64,000 nt of DNA from Abyssibacter profundi (GTDB taxonomy: Bacteria > Pseudomonadota > Gammaproteobacteria > Nevskiales > OUC007): positions 62,001 through 126,000 of the forward strand of contig NZ_QEQK01000003.1 in NCBI RefSeq assembly GCF_003151135.1. Reading direction: 5' to 3'. Below the pieces are notes generated by a model. That model saw nothing but the letters and a program-made list of their open reading frames with translations. It was not told the DNA's origin and searched no databases. Positions 8,688 to 18,994 of this stretch are shown piece after piece. The first letter of the stretch is position 1. The number at the start of each line of letters is the position of its first letter. The position numbers and the translations under genes were made by a program.

Positions 8688-9301
8688 GGACTTGGGTTCA
8701 CCAGTCGGGTGGCCACGCGGACCAGGTCGTCCGGGTCCATGCGCACCTTGTAGTCGGCATTTGAGTAGCGATAGTGAATCACGCCCTGCTCGTCCAGGAC
8801 CAGCACGGTCGGGACCGGCAACAGATGATGGTCCTGGCCCGATGCGGCCTCCAGGTCGATGCCGTAGGTCTTGTACTGCTCGACGGTGGCGTCATCCACA
8901 CGAAATGCGATGCCCAGCGCCTGGATGAGCGCGGCACTGGCGTCGGAGAGCAGCGCATAGTCCACGGGGGTCTTGTCCAGGCCCTCGCGCAGCGCGGCCG
9001 GGCGATCCGGGCTGATGGCAATGAGCTGGTAGCCCAGCGCTTCCAGGTCATCCTTGATCAGGCGCAGCTCGGCGAGTTGCCGGTTGCAGTACGGGCACCA
9101 GCCGCCGCGGAAGAACGCCAGCACCGTGGGTTGGCCCTGCACGGCCTTGCGGGCCGATACGGTCTCGCCGTCCAGCGTCTGCACCGACACGTCGGGCAGG
9201 GTGCTACCCAGCGGCAGGGGTTGGATGTCTTCAGCGCGGTCGGGGGCTGCGGCGAGCAGCAAGGGCCAGCAAAGCAGCAAGGCCAAGCATCGGTTCAGCA
9301 T
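8684..9301 (-). CDS. Exported AhpC/TSA-type thioredoxin-fold protein (peroxiredoxin-like)
   Basis: 205 residues. A signal peptide (LALLLCWPLLLAAAP) is followed by a peroxiredoxin-like domain with the redox pair GGWCPYC (about C69 and C72) and the strand PTVLAFFRG. The CxxC resembles the PRXL2/AhpC-TSA proteins rather than classic 2-Cys peroxiredoxins. A periplasmic role in peroxide or disulfide chemistry is likely. The ATG at 9301 is chosen over 9313 because GGAG lies 6 bases before it. Confidence 0.8.
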   Translation of the reverse strand: MLNRCLALLLCWPLLLAAAPDRAEDIQPLPLGSTLPDVSVQTLDGETVSARKAVQGQPTVLAFFRGGWCPYCNRQLAELRLIKDDLEALGYQLIAISPDRPAALREGLDKTPVDYALLSDASAALIQALGIAFRVDDATVEQYKTYGIDLEAASGQDHHLLPVPTVLVLDEQGVIHYRYSNADYKVRMDPDDLVRVATRLVNPSP

Positions 9302-9386
9302 GAGGTGCTCCATTCAAACGATTCGGGATGAGACCAGCACAGACCGGTGTTGGGGCGATTGTCTCCCGCCGACATGACAGTCCTGT

Positions 9387-10058
9387 TCATCGGGGTGTGT
9401 CCGGCCAGCGTAGTAGCGCTGCCGGTGCCTGCACGGGGCGCGGAAGCACAATGCTCCCGAAACCGTCACCGTTGCCGACGGCGCTGCCACGACCCGCCCG
9501 GAACTCACGGACGGTCACCGCGGCGACCAAGGCGTCGAGCAGGTCTTTGGGGCCCGGCCCAAACTGGTCCAGGCTGATCTCGATGCGCAGTTCCGGGGCC
9601 TGTGCCAGCTGGCGGTAACTGGCCGACGGAAACACCTCGTGGGTTTCGCAATGACGTTCGAAGGCCGCGAACAACTCGAATCCCAGCTGCATCCAGGCAG
9701 GGGCCTCGGCCAGGGTGGTTGTCCACTGCGGGTTGGCCAGGCCCAGGGCGCGGATGACCACCTCGCAGTGCCGGCCCCAGCCGACCTCCTGTGCCCGGGG
9801 CTGCCAGCGGCCCTGGCGCCAGTACCACGGGCGCGGTGCCGGGAGTGGCTGGCGCGGGCAGTCCAGCCCGACGACAGCGCCGGGGTAGCGGCGGCAGAGT
9901 GCGGCAACGTCGCTCGCCAGACTGGGGCCAGGCGTCAGCCAGCCGGCCTCGGCTTGTCGGCCTTCGGCACCCAAGACGGCATAGGGGCAGCCGCGCCGCA
10001 GCTGCACATCCACGCCGATGGCGTAACCCGTGTCAGTCGAGAGGGTGGACTCAGCCAT
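9387..10058 (-). CDS. DUF429 family protein (predicted RNase H-like fold)
   Basis: 223 residues. An early IGVDVQLRRGC strand with an acidic residue, a central VVGLDCPRQPLP, EVFPSASYRQL and a late KDLLDALVAAVTVREF are the spaced elements of DUF429, a family predicted to have an RNase H-like nuclease fold. The C-terminal GDGFGSIVLPRP is also typical. Function is unproven. The ATG at 10058 overlaps the end of the methyltransferase gene upstream by 8 bases. Confidence 0.75.
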   Translation of the reverse strand: MAESTLSTDTGYAIGVDVQLRRGCPYAVLGAEGRQAEAGWLTPGPSLASDVAALCRRYPGAVVGLDCPRQPLPAPRPWYWRQGRWQPRAQEVGWGRHCEVVIRALGLANPQWTTTLAEAPAWMQLGFELFAAFERHCETHEVFPSASYRQLAQAPELRIEISLDQFGPGPKDLLDALVAAVTVREFRAGRGSAVGNGDGFGSIVLPRPVQAPAALLRWPDTPR

Positions 10059-10842
10059 CCAGCCGGGTGCCGGCAATGGCGTAAGTCAGCGGCAGGTCAT
10101 GCCCCGCCTGCTGCATGAAGTAACGGCCGGGCTCGCGTTCCTCCAGACCATCAAAACAGTTGTAGGGGCTGTAGGGGTACTCGCGCAGGCTGTCGATGCG
10201 CAGACCCGCGTCGATCAGCGCCTGGACAACATCGCCCAGTGGGTGCACCCAGGTTGCCAGCTTGGTCTGGACGGCGGCGCGGTCACCGCCATCGGTGTAA
10301 GTGCCCTCGGTTTCGATGTCGGGCGCATCCCGGTGAAAGTAGCCGTAGCCGGCAACCAGGTCGTAAACCGGGTGGAACTCGACCATGTGAAATCGCCCCC
10401 CAGGCGCCAGCTGCTGTACGACCTTTGCAGCCCAGCGACTCAGGTCGGGTAGCCAACAAATGGCGCCGTAGGAGGTGAACACGATATCGAAGCTGGCCTG
10501 GGCGGACGCTTCAAAAGCGTAGACATCGCTGCAGACGAAATCGGCGGCTAAACCGGCTTGGCGGGCCAGCCGGCGGGCCTGCTCGATGGCCCGGGGCGAC
10601 AGGTCCACACCGGTGCAGCGCGCGCCACGGCGCGCCCAGGACAGCGTGTCCAGGCCGAAATGACACTGCAGGTGCAGCAGACGTTGGCCGGTGACATCGC
10701 CCAGCTGAGCCAGCTCGATGTCGCGCAGGCTGCAGCCACCGGCCAGAAAGCCGGGCACGTCGTAGAACGCCGAGTCCACGTGGATTTCGGTGCGATGATC
10801 CCAGGCGGCGCGGTTGATGCCGAGGTAGTCGGGTTCGGTCAT
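10051..10842 (-). CDS. Class I SAM-dependent methyltransferase
   Basis: 263 residues. LLHLQCHFGLDTLSWARRGA is motif I binding SAM, followed by CTGVDLSPRAIEQAR (motif II) and the DIVFTSYGAICWLPD strand. The closest type is the small-molecule Methyltransf_11/25 group; the substrate is unknown. The ATG at 10842 overlaps the stop of the DUF1330 gene (ATGA), indicating coupling, and replaces an upstream start at 10989 that lies inside that gene. Confidence 0.85.
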   Translation of the reverse strand: MTEPDYLGINRAAWDHRTEIHVDSAFYDVPGFLAGGCSLRDIELAQLGDVTGQRLLHLQCHFGLDTLSWARRGARCTGVDLSPRAIEQARRLARQAGLAADFVCSDVYAFEASAQASFDIVFTSYGAICWLPDLSRWAAKVVQQLAPGGRFHMVEFHPVYDLVAGYGYFHRDAPDIETEGTYTDGGDRAAVQTKLATWVHPLGDVVQALIDAGLRIDSLREYPYSPYNCFDGLEEREPGRYFMQQAGHDLPLTYAIAGTRLDG

Positions 10843-11171
10843 GACGCGGCTTTGAGGATGGGGCGCAGGTCTTCGAGTCGGTCGAACAGCTGCCAGATGT
10901 AGTCGGCCGTGCCGTTCTCCCGGTGCGGATGCAGATCGGCCAGCTCCGGGTCGTCGCAGTAGTGCCGGAAAGCTTCGAGACTGCGCCATTCGACCAGGAT
11001 CATGACGCGGCGTGGTGTTTCGTCGCCTGCCACCTGTTCACGAAACTTGCCCAGGGCCACGACGCGGCCGCCGCGCTCGGCGACGGCCTGGGCCGAGCGG
11101 CGCGAGTAGGCGAGATACTCGGCCTTGTCACGGACATTGAACAGATTCAGGGCGTATACGGGCTGGGTCAT
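10839..11171 (-). CDS. DUF1330 family protein
   Basis: 110 residues. VYALNLFNVRDKAEYLAYSR and VMILVEWRSLEAFRHYCDDP are the two conserved blocks of DUF1330, a dimeric alpha-beta-barrel family of unknown function. The ATG at 11171 has GGGAG 6 bases before it; the longer frame to 11333 would cross the coaBC start on the other strand. It is first in a run with the methyltransferase and DUF429 genes, all overlapping by a few bases. Confidence 0.82.
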   Translation of the reverse strand: MTQPVYALNLFNVRDKAEYLAYSRRSAQAVAERGGRVVALGKFREQVAGDETPRRVMILVEWRSLEAFRHYCDDPELADLHPHRENGTADYIWQLFDRLEDLRPILKAAS

Positions 11172-11301
11172 CGGAGTCTCCCTGTGGGGCTCGCCGGCTT
11201 GGGTGAACCGGTCGCGTGGTCGGCGAGCTTCGCCGCAGTGCAAAAACCCCGTCAAGCCACGCGCTACAATTCGCGCCTTCGGATTTCCAGTCGGAGCGGC
11301 C

Positions 11302-12545
11302 ATGTCCGCACAACCCAAGATTCTGCTGGGCATTTGCGGCGGAATTGCCGCCTACAAAACGGCCGAACTGACACGTCGGCTCGTCAAGCAAGGTGCCGAG
11401 GTGCAGGTCGTGATGACCGCTAATGCCGAGCGTTTCATCACGCCGCTCACCCTGCAGGCGCTGTCCGGTCGTGCCGTACGCACCAGTCTGTGGGACGAGG
11501 CTGCCGAGCTGGGCATGGGGCATATCGAGCTGGCGCGCTGGGCCGATCTGGTTGTGATTGCACCGGCCAGTGCCGACACCTTGGCCAAGTTGGCGACCGG
11601 GCAGTGCGGTGACCTGCTGACCACGCTTTGTCTGGCGACGACGGCGCCAATACTCGTCGCCCCAGCCATGAATTATGTGATGTGGGAACACCCGGCTACG
11701 CAAGCCAACATGGCCACGCTGACCGAACGGGGCGTTGCCGTGGTCGGTCCGGGCGTGGGCGAGCTGGCCGAGCGCGAGTCCGGCCCCGGACGCATGAGCG
11801 AGCCGGCCGAGATCGTTGAGGCCGTAGAGGCCGCGCTCAACCCGCCGCAACCCGGCGGGGCGCTGCACCACCGCGGTGTGCTGATCACCGCCGGTCCCAC
11901 GCGGGAACCCCTGGACCCCGTGCGGTTCCTGACCAATCGTTCGTCCGGCAAAATGGGCTTTGCCCTCGCTGCAGCCTGTGCGGCGGCAGGGGCTGAGGTC
12001 ACGCTGGTGGCCGGCCCGGTGAACCTGCCCACCCCGCGCGGCGTGACGCGCATTGATGTGGAAACCGCCGCCCAGATGCACGAGGCCGTGCTGGAGCAAG
12101 TGCCCGAAGCCGAGGTATTCATCGCCACCGCGGCCGTGGCCGATTACCGCACCGCCGATGTCGCGGCCTCCAAGATCAAGAAATCCGCCGATCGTCAGCA
12201 GCTGGAACTGGTCCGCAACACCGACATTCTGGCCGATGTCGCGCGCCGCTACCCGGGGTTGTTCACGGTCGGCTTTGCGGCCGAAACCGATGATCTCAAA
12301 GGCTATGCCCGAGGCAAGCTAGAGGCCAAACGGCTGGACATGATCGCCGCCAATTGGGTGGGCGAGGGGCGCGGTTTCGACACCGACGACAACGCCTTGT
12401 GGGTGGCCTGGGCCGACGGCGAAGAATCGCTGGCACCGGCACCCAAGACCGCGTTGGCACGATCGCTGGTGACATTAATTGCGCAGCGGCTGGATGCCCG
12501 TCGGTCTGCGCAGTCCTCTTCTTCTCATCGTCAGAGCCACAACGC

Positions 12546-12549
<4 letters not shown>
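11302..12549 (+). CDS. coaBC: Bifunctional phosphopantothenoylcysteine decarboxylase/synthetase
   Basis: 415 residues in two domains. The CoaC half (about 1-190) has [19 protein letters not shown] and [12 protein letters not shown] around the FMN site; the CoaB half has [21 protein letters not shown] and [14 protein letters not shown]. Together they make 4'-phosphopantetheine in coenzyme A synthesis. The ATG at 11302 begins the conserved N-terminus. Its stop overlaps the dut start (ATGA). Confidence 0.96.
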
Positions 12550-13876
<1,327 letters not shown>

Positions 13877-13915
13877 GCGCGGTCCGTGACCGCATGCAAC
13901 AAGGGCTTGGGCTAA

Positions 13916-14365
13916 ATGGCGACGATTTGGGTGGATGCCGACGCCTGCCCGGCGGTGATCAAGGACATCTTGTTTCGCGCCGCCCGCCGGACCGGGGTGG
14001 ATGTGCGGCTGGTGGCCAACCACTTTATGGCCGTACCCAGGATTCCTTCGGTGCAGCTCTTGCAGGTGGCCGCAGGCTTTGATGTTGCCGACAACCTGAT
14101 TGCCCAGCAGGCCCAGCCCGGAGACCTGGTGATTACCAGCGATATTCCGCTGGCGGCCGAGGTGGTGGAAAAGGGCGTGACAGCCATTAGCCCACGGGGT
14201 GAGCATCACAGCCCCGACACCATCCGCCAGCGGTTGAACATGCGGGACTTTCTCGAAACCATGCGCTCCAGTGGCGTGGAGGTCGGTGGCGGACCGGCCA
14301 AGCTCAATCAGGGCGACCGTCAGGCGTTTGCGGCCCATCTGGACCGGTTTCTCGCCCGCCTATAA
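13916..14365 (+). CDS. YaiI/YqxD (DUF188) family protein
   Basis: 149 residues. [20 protein letters not shown] at the N-terminus, [19 protein letters not shown] in the middle and a C-terminal [12 protein letters not shown] match the YaiI/YqxD family, a PIN-like fold with conserved aspartates and no settled function. It begins 40 bases after argB and may be its last co-transcribed partner. Confidence 0.9.
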   Translation: MATIWVDADACPAVIKDILFRAARRTGVDVRLVANHFMAVPRIPSVQLLQVAAGFDVADNLIAQQAQPGDLVITSDIPLAAEVVEKGVTAISPRGEHHSPDTIRQRLNMRDFLETMRSSGVEVGGGPAKLNQGDRQAFAAHLDRFLARL

Positions 14366-14483
14366 GCGCCAGTGCATTGCCTTGGGCAGGGCGCGATCCC
14401 GATCGATTCGGGCCGGGAGCCGGTTTCACACAAAATTGCTTGAAAGCCGGCTAGCCTGGACAGGGCCATGTGAGGGGATGTTG

Positions 14484-14852
14484 ATGACACACCACGAACG
14501 CCGGAATCCCGATCGGCAAACGGTTAGTTTTGCGTTTGCGGCGGAGCTTGAGCTGTGCCTGATTTGCTGGGAAGCCACCAAGGTCTTCCGAGGTTCGGTG
14601 CCGAAGCAGCAGCTGTTGTCCGATCCCCGTGTCCGAGGCTGTTATCGCGCGTCCGATTTGCATGATGCGCTGATGAAACTTGTGCATGACCGCGCACTAG
14701 AAACGATAGACACCGCCAGCGGCGAAGCGTTTTTCGTCACACCGCTTGGCCGGTCGCGGGCCATTCACTTCGCGAGAACATCCGGGCTGAATGCCCTGGC
14801 GCCGATGGACCGTCGCTCGCTGATGACCGCCCGGGCCCGGGTCAAGCATTAG
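14484..14852 (+). CDS. Small protein of unknown function
   Basis: 122 residues, no recognised family. It is rich in short amphipathic helices (AFAAELELCLICWEATKVF, DLHDALMKLVHDRAL) and has no signal peptide. GAGGGG lies 6 bases before the ATG at 14484; the ATG at 14478 abuts that ribosome site and is less likely. The preceding 118 bases hold no other gene. Confidence 0.5.
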   Translation: MTHHERRNPDRQTVSFAFAAELELCLICWEATKVFRGSVPKQQLLSDPRVRGCYRASDLHDALMKLVHDRALETIDTASGEAFFVTPLGRSRAIHFARTSGLNALAPMDRRSLMTARARVKH

Positions 14853-14982
14853 TCGCGATTGTTGGCCGGGGCGCTGCGCCGGCGTCCGTGGTCGCTGCGT
14901 GTTTCTACATCAGGCGACTGTCATCGTTTAATCATCTTTGAATGGCAGGCTTGCGGGCTGATCAGTCCCCCAAGCATTGCGC

Positions 14983-16590
14983 ATGAAACGTCGCCAGTTC
15001 CTTCAGGCCGGTCTCTCCGTGGCCGGCAGCTTCACCCTGGGCCAAGACTTCTGGAAGCGGGCCTACGCGGCCCCTGCCCAGCCCGGTCCTAGCCCTTATG
15101 GTGAACTGGTAGGGCCGGATGAGAACGGTCTGTACCTGCCGCCTGGATTTACCTCTCGCAAGATCGCCGAGGCCTACTCGCCGGTTCAGCTGGCCAATGG
15201 GGGCGAGTCCACTTACATCTGGCATCGCGCACCGGATGGTGGTGCGGTCATCCCTCAGGATGATGGCGGCTGGGTCTACGTGAGCAACTCGGAGATTCCC
15301 ATCATCGCGGACGAGTGTTTCGACGACCCCAACTCGCCCATGTGCGGCGAGCAGGGCGGCGTTGGCGCCGTGCGCTTCGATGCCGACGGACAGGTGATCG
15401 ATGCCTACCCCGTTCTGCAGGGCACGAACAATAATTGCGCCGGCGGGCTCACCCCCTGGGGCACCTGGCTCTCCTGCGAGGAAAATTTCTTCGGCTTTGT
15501 CTACGAATGTGACCCCACGGGTCTGAATGCACCCATCCGGCTGCCGGGCTTGGGCCAGTTTGCGCACGAAGCCGCGGCGGTAGATCCCGTGGGCAAGGCG
15601 ATCTACCTGACCGAGGACCAGGGCGATGGCGCGTTCTACCGGTTCCGTCCGGCCATCTGGCCAGACGATGGGCGTCCGGACCTGACACTGGGCGTGCTGG
15701 AAGTGGCGGTGGTTGGCGACAACCCGCCGCTACGCGTGCCCTATGGCGAGGAACTGCGTGATGCCTTTGCCCAGGCAGGCGTGGATTTCGATGATTTTGA
15801 CCCCACGGGCGTGCTGGGCGAAGTCACCGAAACCGAGCCGGGCAGCGTGACCTGGGTGCCGATCCTCAACCCACTGGGTCTACCGATCGAATGCCGTTAC
15901 CAGGTGCCCACCGCCGCAATTTTCGATGGCGGAGAGGGCTGTTGGTACGACAGCGGGCTCGTGTACTTCACCTGCAAGGGCTCAAACCGGGTGTGGTATT
16001 ACGACACCGCGGCCGAGCGCATGGAGATTCTCTACGACGCCAACGAGATCGGCGACGACGCCCCGCTGCGCGGCGTCGACAATATGGTGGTCCATGCCCA
16101 GAGTCACGACCTCTACGTCGCCGAAGACGGGGGCAATATGGAGCTGGTCGTCATTACCGATGACCGCACCGTGGCGCCGTTCATGCGTTACCCCGTACCA
16201 CATTCCGAGATTGCCGGGCCGGGCTTCGATGCCTCCGGCACGCGGCTGTACTTTGCCAGTCAGGCCAAGCGGCACCGGGTTGATGAGGCGACTGGCGAGG
16301 AGGTGCGGGGCGAGATCTTCGAGATCACCGGACCGTTTCGCAACACCGTGCTGGACGTGCCGGACACGCCAGAGGAACCCACCGACCCGCCGGAGGAGCC
16401 GGACGAACCGACGCCGGACGAGCCGGTGGGTGATACCCCGCCGCCGATTACCATCCAGCGTAGCCAGGGCGGGTCGTTGGGTATGGCGGCGCTGGGTGCG
16501 CTGGGCGCCGCCGCCTTGCTGAGCAAGCTCAGCGAAGGCGCTGAGGCAGACGAGACGCCCGCCGCCGAGGACGATGCACCCGACGCCTGA
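14983..16590 (+). CDS. Tat-exported PhoX-like (DUF839) protein with a C-terminal anchor-like tail
   Basis: 535 residues. A twin-arginine signal KRRQFLQAGLSVAGSF leads to a mature protein with the DUF839/PhoX pattern: GGESTYIWHRAPDGGAVIP, NCAGGLTPWGTWLSCEENF, HEAAAVDPVGKAIYLTEDQG and the late GVDNMVVHAQSHDLYVAEDG. PhoX enzymes are calcium/iron phosphatases of beta-propeller fold; substrate activity here is unproven. After the domain comes a proline- and acid-rich linker (about 458-490), then QGGSLGMAALGALGAAALL and an acidic tail, resembling a GlyGly-CTERM sorting segment but without the usual basic end. The ATG at 14983 starts the Tat motif. Confidence 0.8.
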   Translation: MKRRQFLQAGLSVAGSFTLGQDFWKRAYAAPAQPGPSPYGELVGPDENGLYLPPGFTSRKIAEAYSPVQLANGGESTYIWHRAPDGGAVIPQDDGGWVYVSNSEIPIIADECFDDPNSPMCGEQGGVGAVRFDADGQVIDAYPVLQGTNNNCAGGLTPWGTWLSCEENFFGFVYECDPTGLNAPIRLPGLGQFAHEAAAVDPVGKAIYLTEDQGDGAFYRFRPAIWPDDGRPDLTLGVLEVAVVGDNPPLRVPYGEELRDAFAQAGVDFDDFDPTGVLGEVTETEPGSVTWVPILNPLGLPIECRYQVPTAAIFDGGEGCWYDSGLVYFTCKGSNRVWYYDTAAERMEILYDANEIGDDAPLRGVDNMVVHAQSHDLYVAEDGGNMELVVITDDRTVAPFMRYPVPHSEIAGPGFDASGTRLYFASQAKRHRVDEATGEEVRGEIFEITGPFRNTVLDVPDTPEEPTDPPEEPDEPTPDEPVGDTPPPITIQRSQGGSLGMAALGALGAAALLSKLSEGAEADETPAAEDDAPDA

Positions 16591-16607
16591 GCCGGTCGGT
16601 GGCGGAC

Positions 16608-17084
16608 TTAGTCCGACCCGCTCATCGCATCCATCATTGCGGTAAACCGGCGCTGCACCTCGTCGTCGTCCACGTTTTCGATATGCGTGGCGATGCTCCA
16701 CTGGTGCCCGAACGGGTCGACCACCGTGCCCATGCGGTCGCCCCAGAACTGGTCCTCAATGGCCCGCAGCTCGGTTGCTCCGGCGTTGATGGCGCGCTGG
16801 TAGACGGCATCCACATCATCGACGTACAGCATCAGGCTGCTGGACACCCCGCCCAGCGTGTCGGGGCTGTCGACGCCGGCTTCCTGCATGGCATCGGCCA
16901 CCATGATGTGGGAATCCCCGATGCGGATTTCTGCATGCATGATCAGGCCGTCTGCGGTGGGCAGGCGCATGACCTCTTCGGCGCCAAAGGCCTCAATGTA
17001 GAACGCGATGGCTTCACTGGCGCCGGACACGAACAGGTAGGGGGTCACGCTGTGATACCCCGCGGGAATGGCTGGAACAGTCAT
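16608..17084 (-). CDS. VOC family (glyoxalase/PhnB-like) protein
   Basis: 158 residues. HSVTPYLFVSGASEAIAFY and the later YVDDVDAVYQRAINAGAT followed by WGDRMGTVVDPFGHQWSIAT are the paired beta-alpha-beta-beta-beta modules of the PhnB-like VOC group. Substrate unknown; relatives are often annotated as glyoxalase or bleomycin-resistance-like. The ATG at 17084 has GGAG ten bases upstream. Mobile element copy B lies just upstream of its promoter region. Confidence 0.85.
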   Translation of the reverse strand: MTVPAIPAGYHSVTPYLFVSGASEAIAFYIEAFGAEEVMRLPTADGLIMHAEIRIGDSHIMVADAMQEAGVDSPDTLGGVSSSLMLYVDDVDAVYQRAINAGATELRAIEDQFWGDRMGTVVDPFGHQWSIATHIENVDDDEVQRRFTAMMDAMSGSD

Positions 17085-17129
17085 CGGCTTCGGTCTCCAA
17101 CATACGACGCCACGTGGCATCACGGCCTA

Positions 17130-17546
17130 GGGAAGCACGGATTGATTCGCGCCACCAAGACGGAGCCGGTTTTCCCGCGAGCCCAGGCGGAGTGAGTGCC
17201 GCTTGGTCATTCCAAGCTAGTGAACGACACGAATGCGTATGGAACGCATTCGGACGGCCGCAGGCCGGCCCGAAGGGCGAAGCGCATGGACGCGCTTCGC
17301 AACGCAGGATCGCGGGAGAACCGGCCCGTTCCGTCAGGATTGCGCCTGCAAACAGGCCAGACTGCGTTAGTCGGCGCATCCATGCGCCTCCCCCGGTGGG
17401 CCCGCCTTCGGCGGTTTCAATTCGCTCCCGGCGAATCGGTACTCGTCGTTCATTTGGAATGACCAAACTTCGCTCCTCGCTCCTCGCGCCTTGCCTGGCC
17501 TGTTTGCAGGCGGCAACTTGGCGGCGCGAATCAATCCGTGCTTCCC
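17130..17546 (+). mobile_element. Non-coding multi-hairpin element, copy B (417 bp)
   Basis: Terminal inverted repeats of 30 bp (17130-17159 and 17517-17546) differ at one position. The interior follows the same order of hairpins as copy D at 61709. It carries about 72 extra bases near 17369-17441, themselves made of short hairpins (GGCGCA-TCCA-TGCGCC, CCGCC-TTC-GGCGG, ATTCG-CTCCCGG-CGAAT). CTA precedes it and TGGTGTAG follows it, as in copy C. No convincing coding frame or transposase is present, so it would have to be moved in trans. I see no clear target-site duplication. Confidence 0.85.
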
Positions 17547-17611
17547 TGGTGTAGTCATCGGCATGTCACTGCGATGACGTCTGCCGGACACCGGTCCCGC
17601 TCGGGGGTGGC

Positions 17612-18235
17612 TCAGTTGGTGCTGGTGGCCAGCAAGTCGAAGATATTGAGGGCTTCCATCACCAGTTCGATGGACAGCGCAGCCAGCAGCATGCCCATGA
17701 CCCGCACCAGAATCGCCGACCCGTTGTGGCCGATGACCCGGATGATGTGACCAGCCGCCAGCATGAAGACAAACGTTGCTAGCAGCACCACCAGCATGAC
17801 ACCGGTGGTCGCCAGTTGGACCTGGATTGGATAGGTGTGGTTGTCGGTGAGGATGATCACCGCCATCAGTGCGCCGGGTGTCGCAATCGACGGCACAGCG
17901 AGCGGGAAGACCGCGATGTCGTGGCCGGGTTCGCCCTGCGCATTGCCCTGCGTAAGCGGGGTCCCGAACACCATCTTGAGGCCGAAGAGAAACAGGATGA
18001 TGCCACCGGCGACCTGGAGTGAAACCAAGCGAATCCCCATGGCAGACAACAAGAACTGGCCGATGATGACGGCCCCGATGAGAATCGCCGCGGCATAGGC
18101 AATCGCCTTGATGGCGGTGCGGCGGCGTTCGGCGTCGCTGAGGTGTCCCGTCAGGGAGGCAAAAATGGCGAGCGTGCCAACAGGGTCAATCGTTGCCCAG
18201 AGGATGAGGGCATCACGCAGCAGTTTGTCGGTCAT
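17612..18235 (-). CDS. MarC family integral membrane protein
   Basis: 207 residues with six hydrophobic segments. LWATIDPVGTLAIFASLTGH at the N-terminus, VAGGIILFLFGLKMVFG, and PSIATPGALMAVIILTDNH are the MarC/YhgN signatures. Despite the name, this family has no demonstrated role in multidrug resistance and its substrate is unknown. It is flanked by mobile element copy B downstream. Confidence 0.9.
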   Translation of the reverse strand: MTDKLLRDALILWATIDPVGTLAIFASLTGHLSDAERRRTAIKAIAYAAAILIGAVIIGQFLLSAMGIRLVSLQVAGGIILFLFGLKMVFGTPLTQGNAQGEPGHDIAVFPLAVPSIATPGALMAVIILTDNHTYPIQVQLATTGVMLVVLLATFVFMLAAGHIIRVIGHNGSAILVRVMGMLLAALSIELVMEALNIFDLLATSTN

Positions 18236-18423
18236 CCGTGTCCGTTGCGGGCGCGGGCATCACCGGTGCGGCGAGGCCTCCGGATCATCGGACCACGGCT
18301 GTCGTTAAAGATTCAATTCGCGCTCAACGTTGGACGGGCGCGTTGAGCGGCTGGGCAGCAAGCCACCCTCCCGGTCAGTCCGGTCGCGCAGAACCCTAAT
18401 GCCAAACAATCGGCAGCAGCGGA

Positions 18424-18708
18424 TTACAGTTCGACGTAATCCAGCGGATTGTCCCAGCGGGTTGGACGAGACACGTCGAGATACACGTCGCGCTCCATAT
18501 CCATGGCGCCGCTCCAGTCCTCAGGAGGGGCGGCCGGCGTGGCAGCCAGTTCGATCCAGCTGTCGAAATCAATCTCGGCCACCGTGCCGTCGAAGTACTG
18601 CACCTCGACCGTCTCGGCCCTCAAATCGATCGCGACAATCTCGAAGGGTGAGTTCTGACCCACCTGGTACCAGTCACCGACGCTGAGTTCATGTAACCAC
18701 ATCGCCAT
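18424..18708 (-). CDS. DUF6763-like small protein
   Basis: 94 residues: WLHELSVGDWYQVGQNSPF, then FEIVAIDLRAETVEVQYFDG and a tryptophan-rich WSGAMDMERD region. The pattern (compact beta domain reading an acidic, YFDG-containing strand) resembles small proteins labelled DUF6763 in gammaproteobacteria. Function unknown. The ATG at 18708 is chosen because AGGAG precedes it by 7 bases. The next 286 bases upstream, to the WYL gene, hold no gene. Confidence 0.6.
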   Translation of the reverse strand: MAMWLHELSVGDWYQVGQNSPFEIVAIDLRAETVEVQYFDGTVAEIDFDSWIELAATPAAPPEDWSGAMDMERDVYLDVSRPTRWDNPLDYVEL

Positions 18709-18932
18709 CTTGCTTCTCCTTGCCAAATCCTGGGTGATTCAGCTTCTAACGGATATAGGCAAGTGACAGTCCTGTGACAAGGCGTCTGCCATCCCACGGC
18801 AGGCAAGTGATTGATTCACGGAGAGGTTGCTGCGATGGGCGGATTGGCGAGTCGATTACCGGTGGCCTGAGCGGGCGTGAAATCCCGGTCAACCGCGTCA
18901 GCCTGCCGACGACGGATGACGTTTCCCCGACA

Positions 18933-18959
18933 CAAGCCAAACGCTTGCGGCTAGGCTTG
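18933..18959. promoter_or_regulatory. Inverted CAAGC/GCTTG half-sites upstream of the WYL gene, possible operator
   Basis: CAAGC at 18933-18937 faces GCTTG at 18943-18947, and a second GCTTG is at 18955-18959 (paired as CAAGCC and GGCTTG). The cluster ends 35 bases before the GTG of the WYL regulator. WYL-domain regulators near defence genes often repress their own promoter through such palindromes. This is a pattern in the sequence only; binding is untested. Confidence 0.3.
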
Positions 18960-18994
18960 GTGACGGGCAAGTCAACGATGAAGGAGCCTGCAGG

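Noticed and set aside
17114-17591. Several frames of 60-150 codons in both strands, and similar ones at 49248-49559 and 61578-62075
   Set aside because: They lie within the hairpin elements, mirror each other across the inverted repeats and are not consistent between copies.
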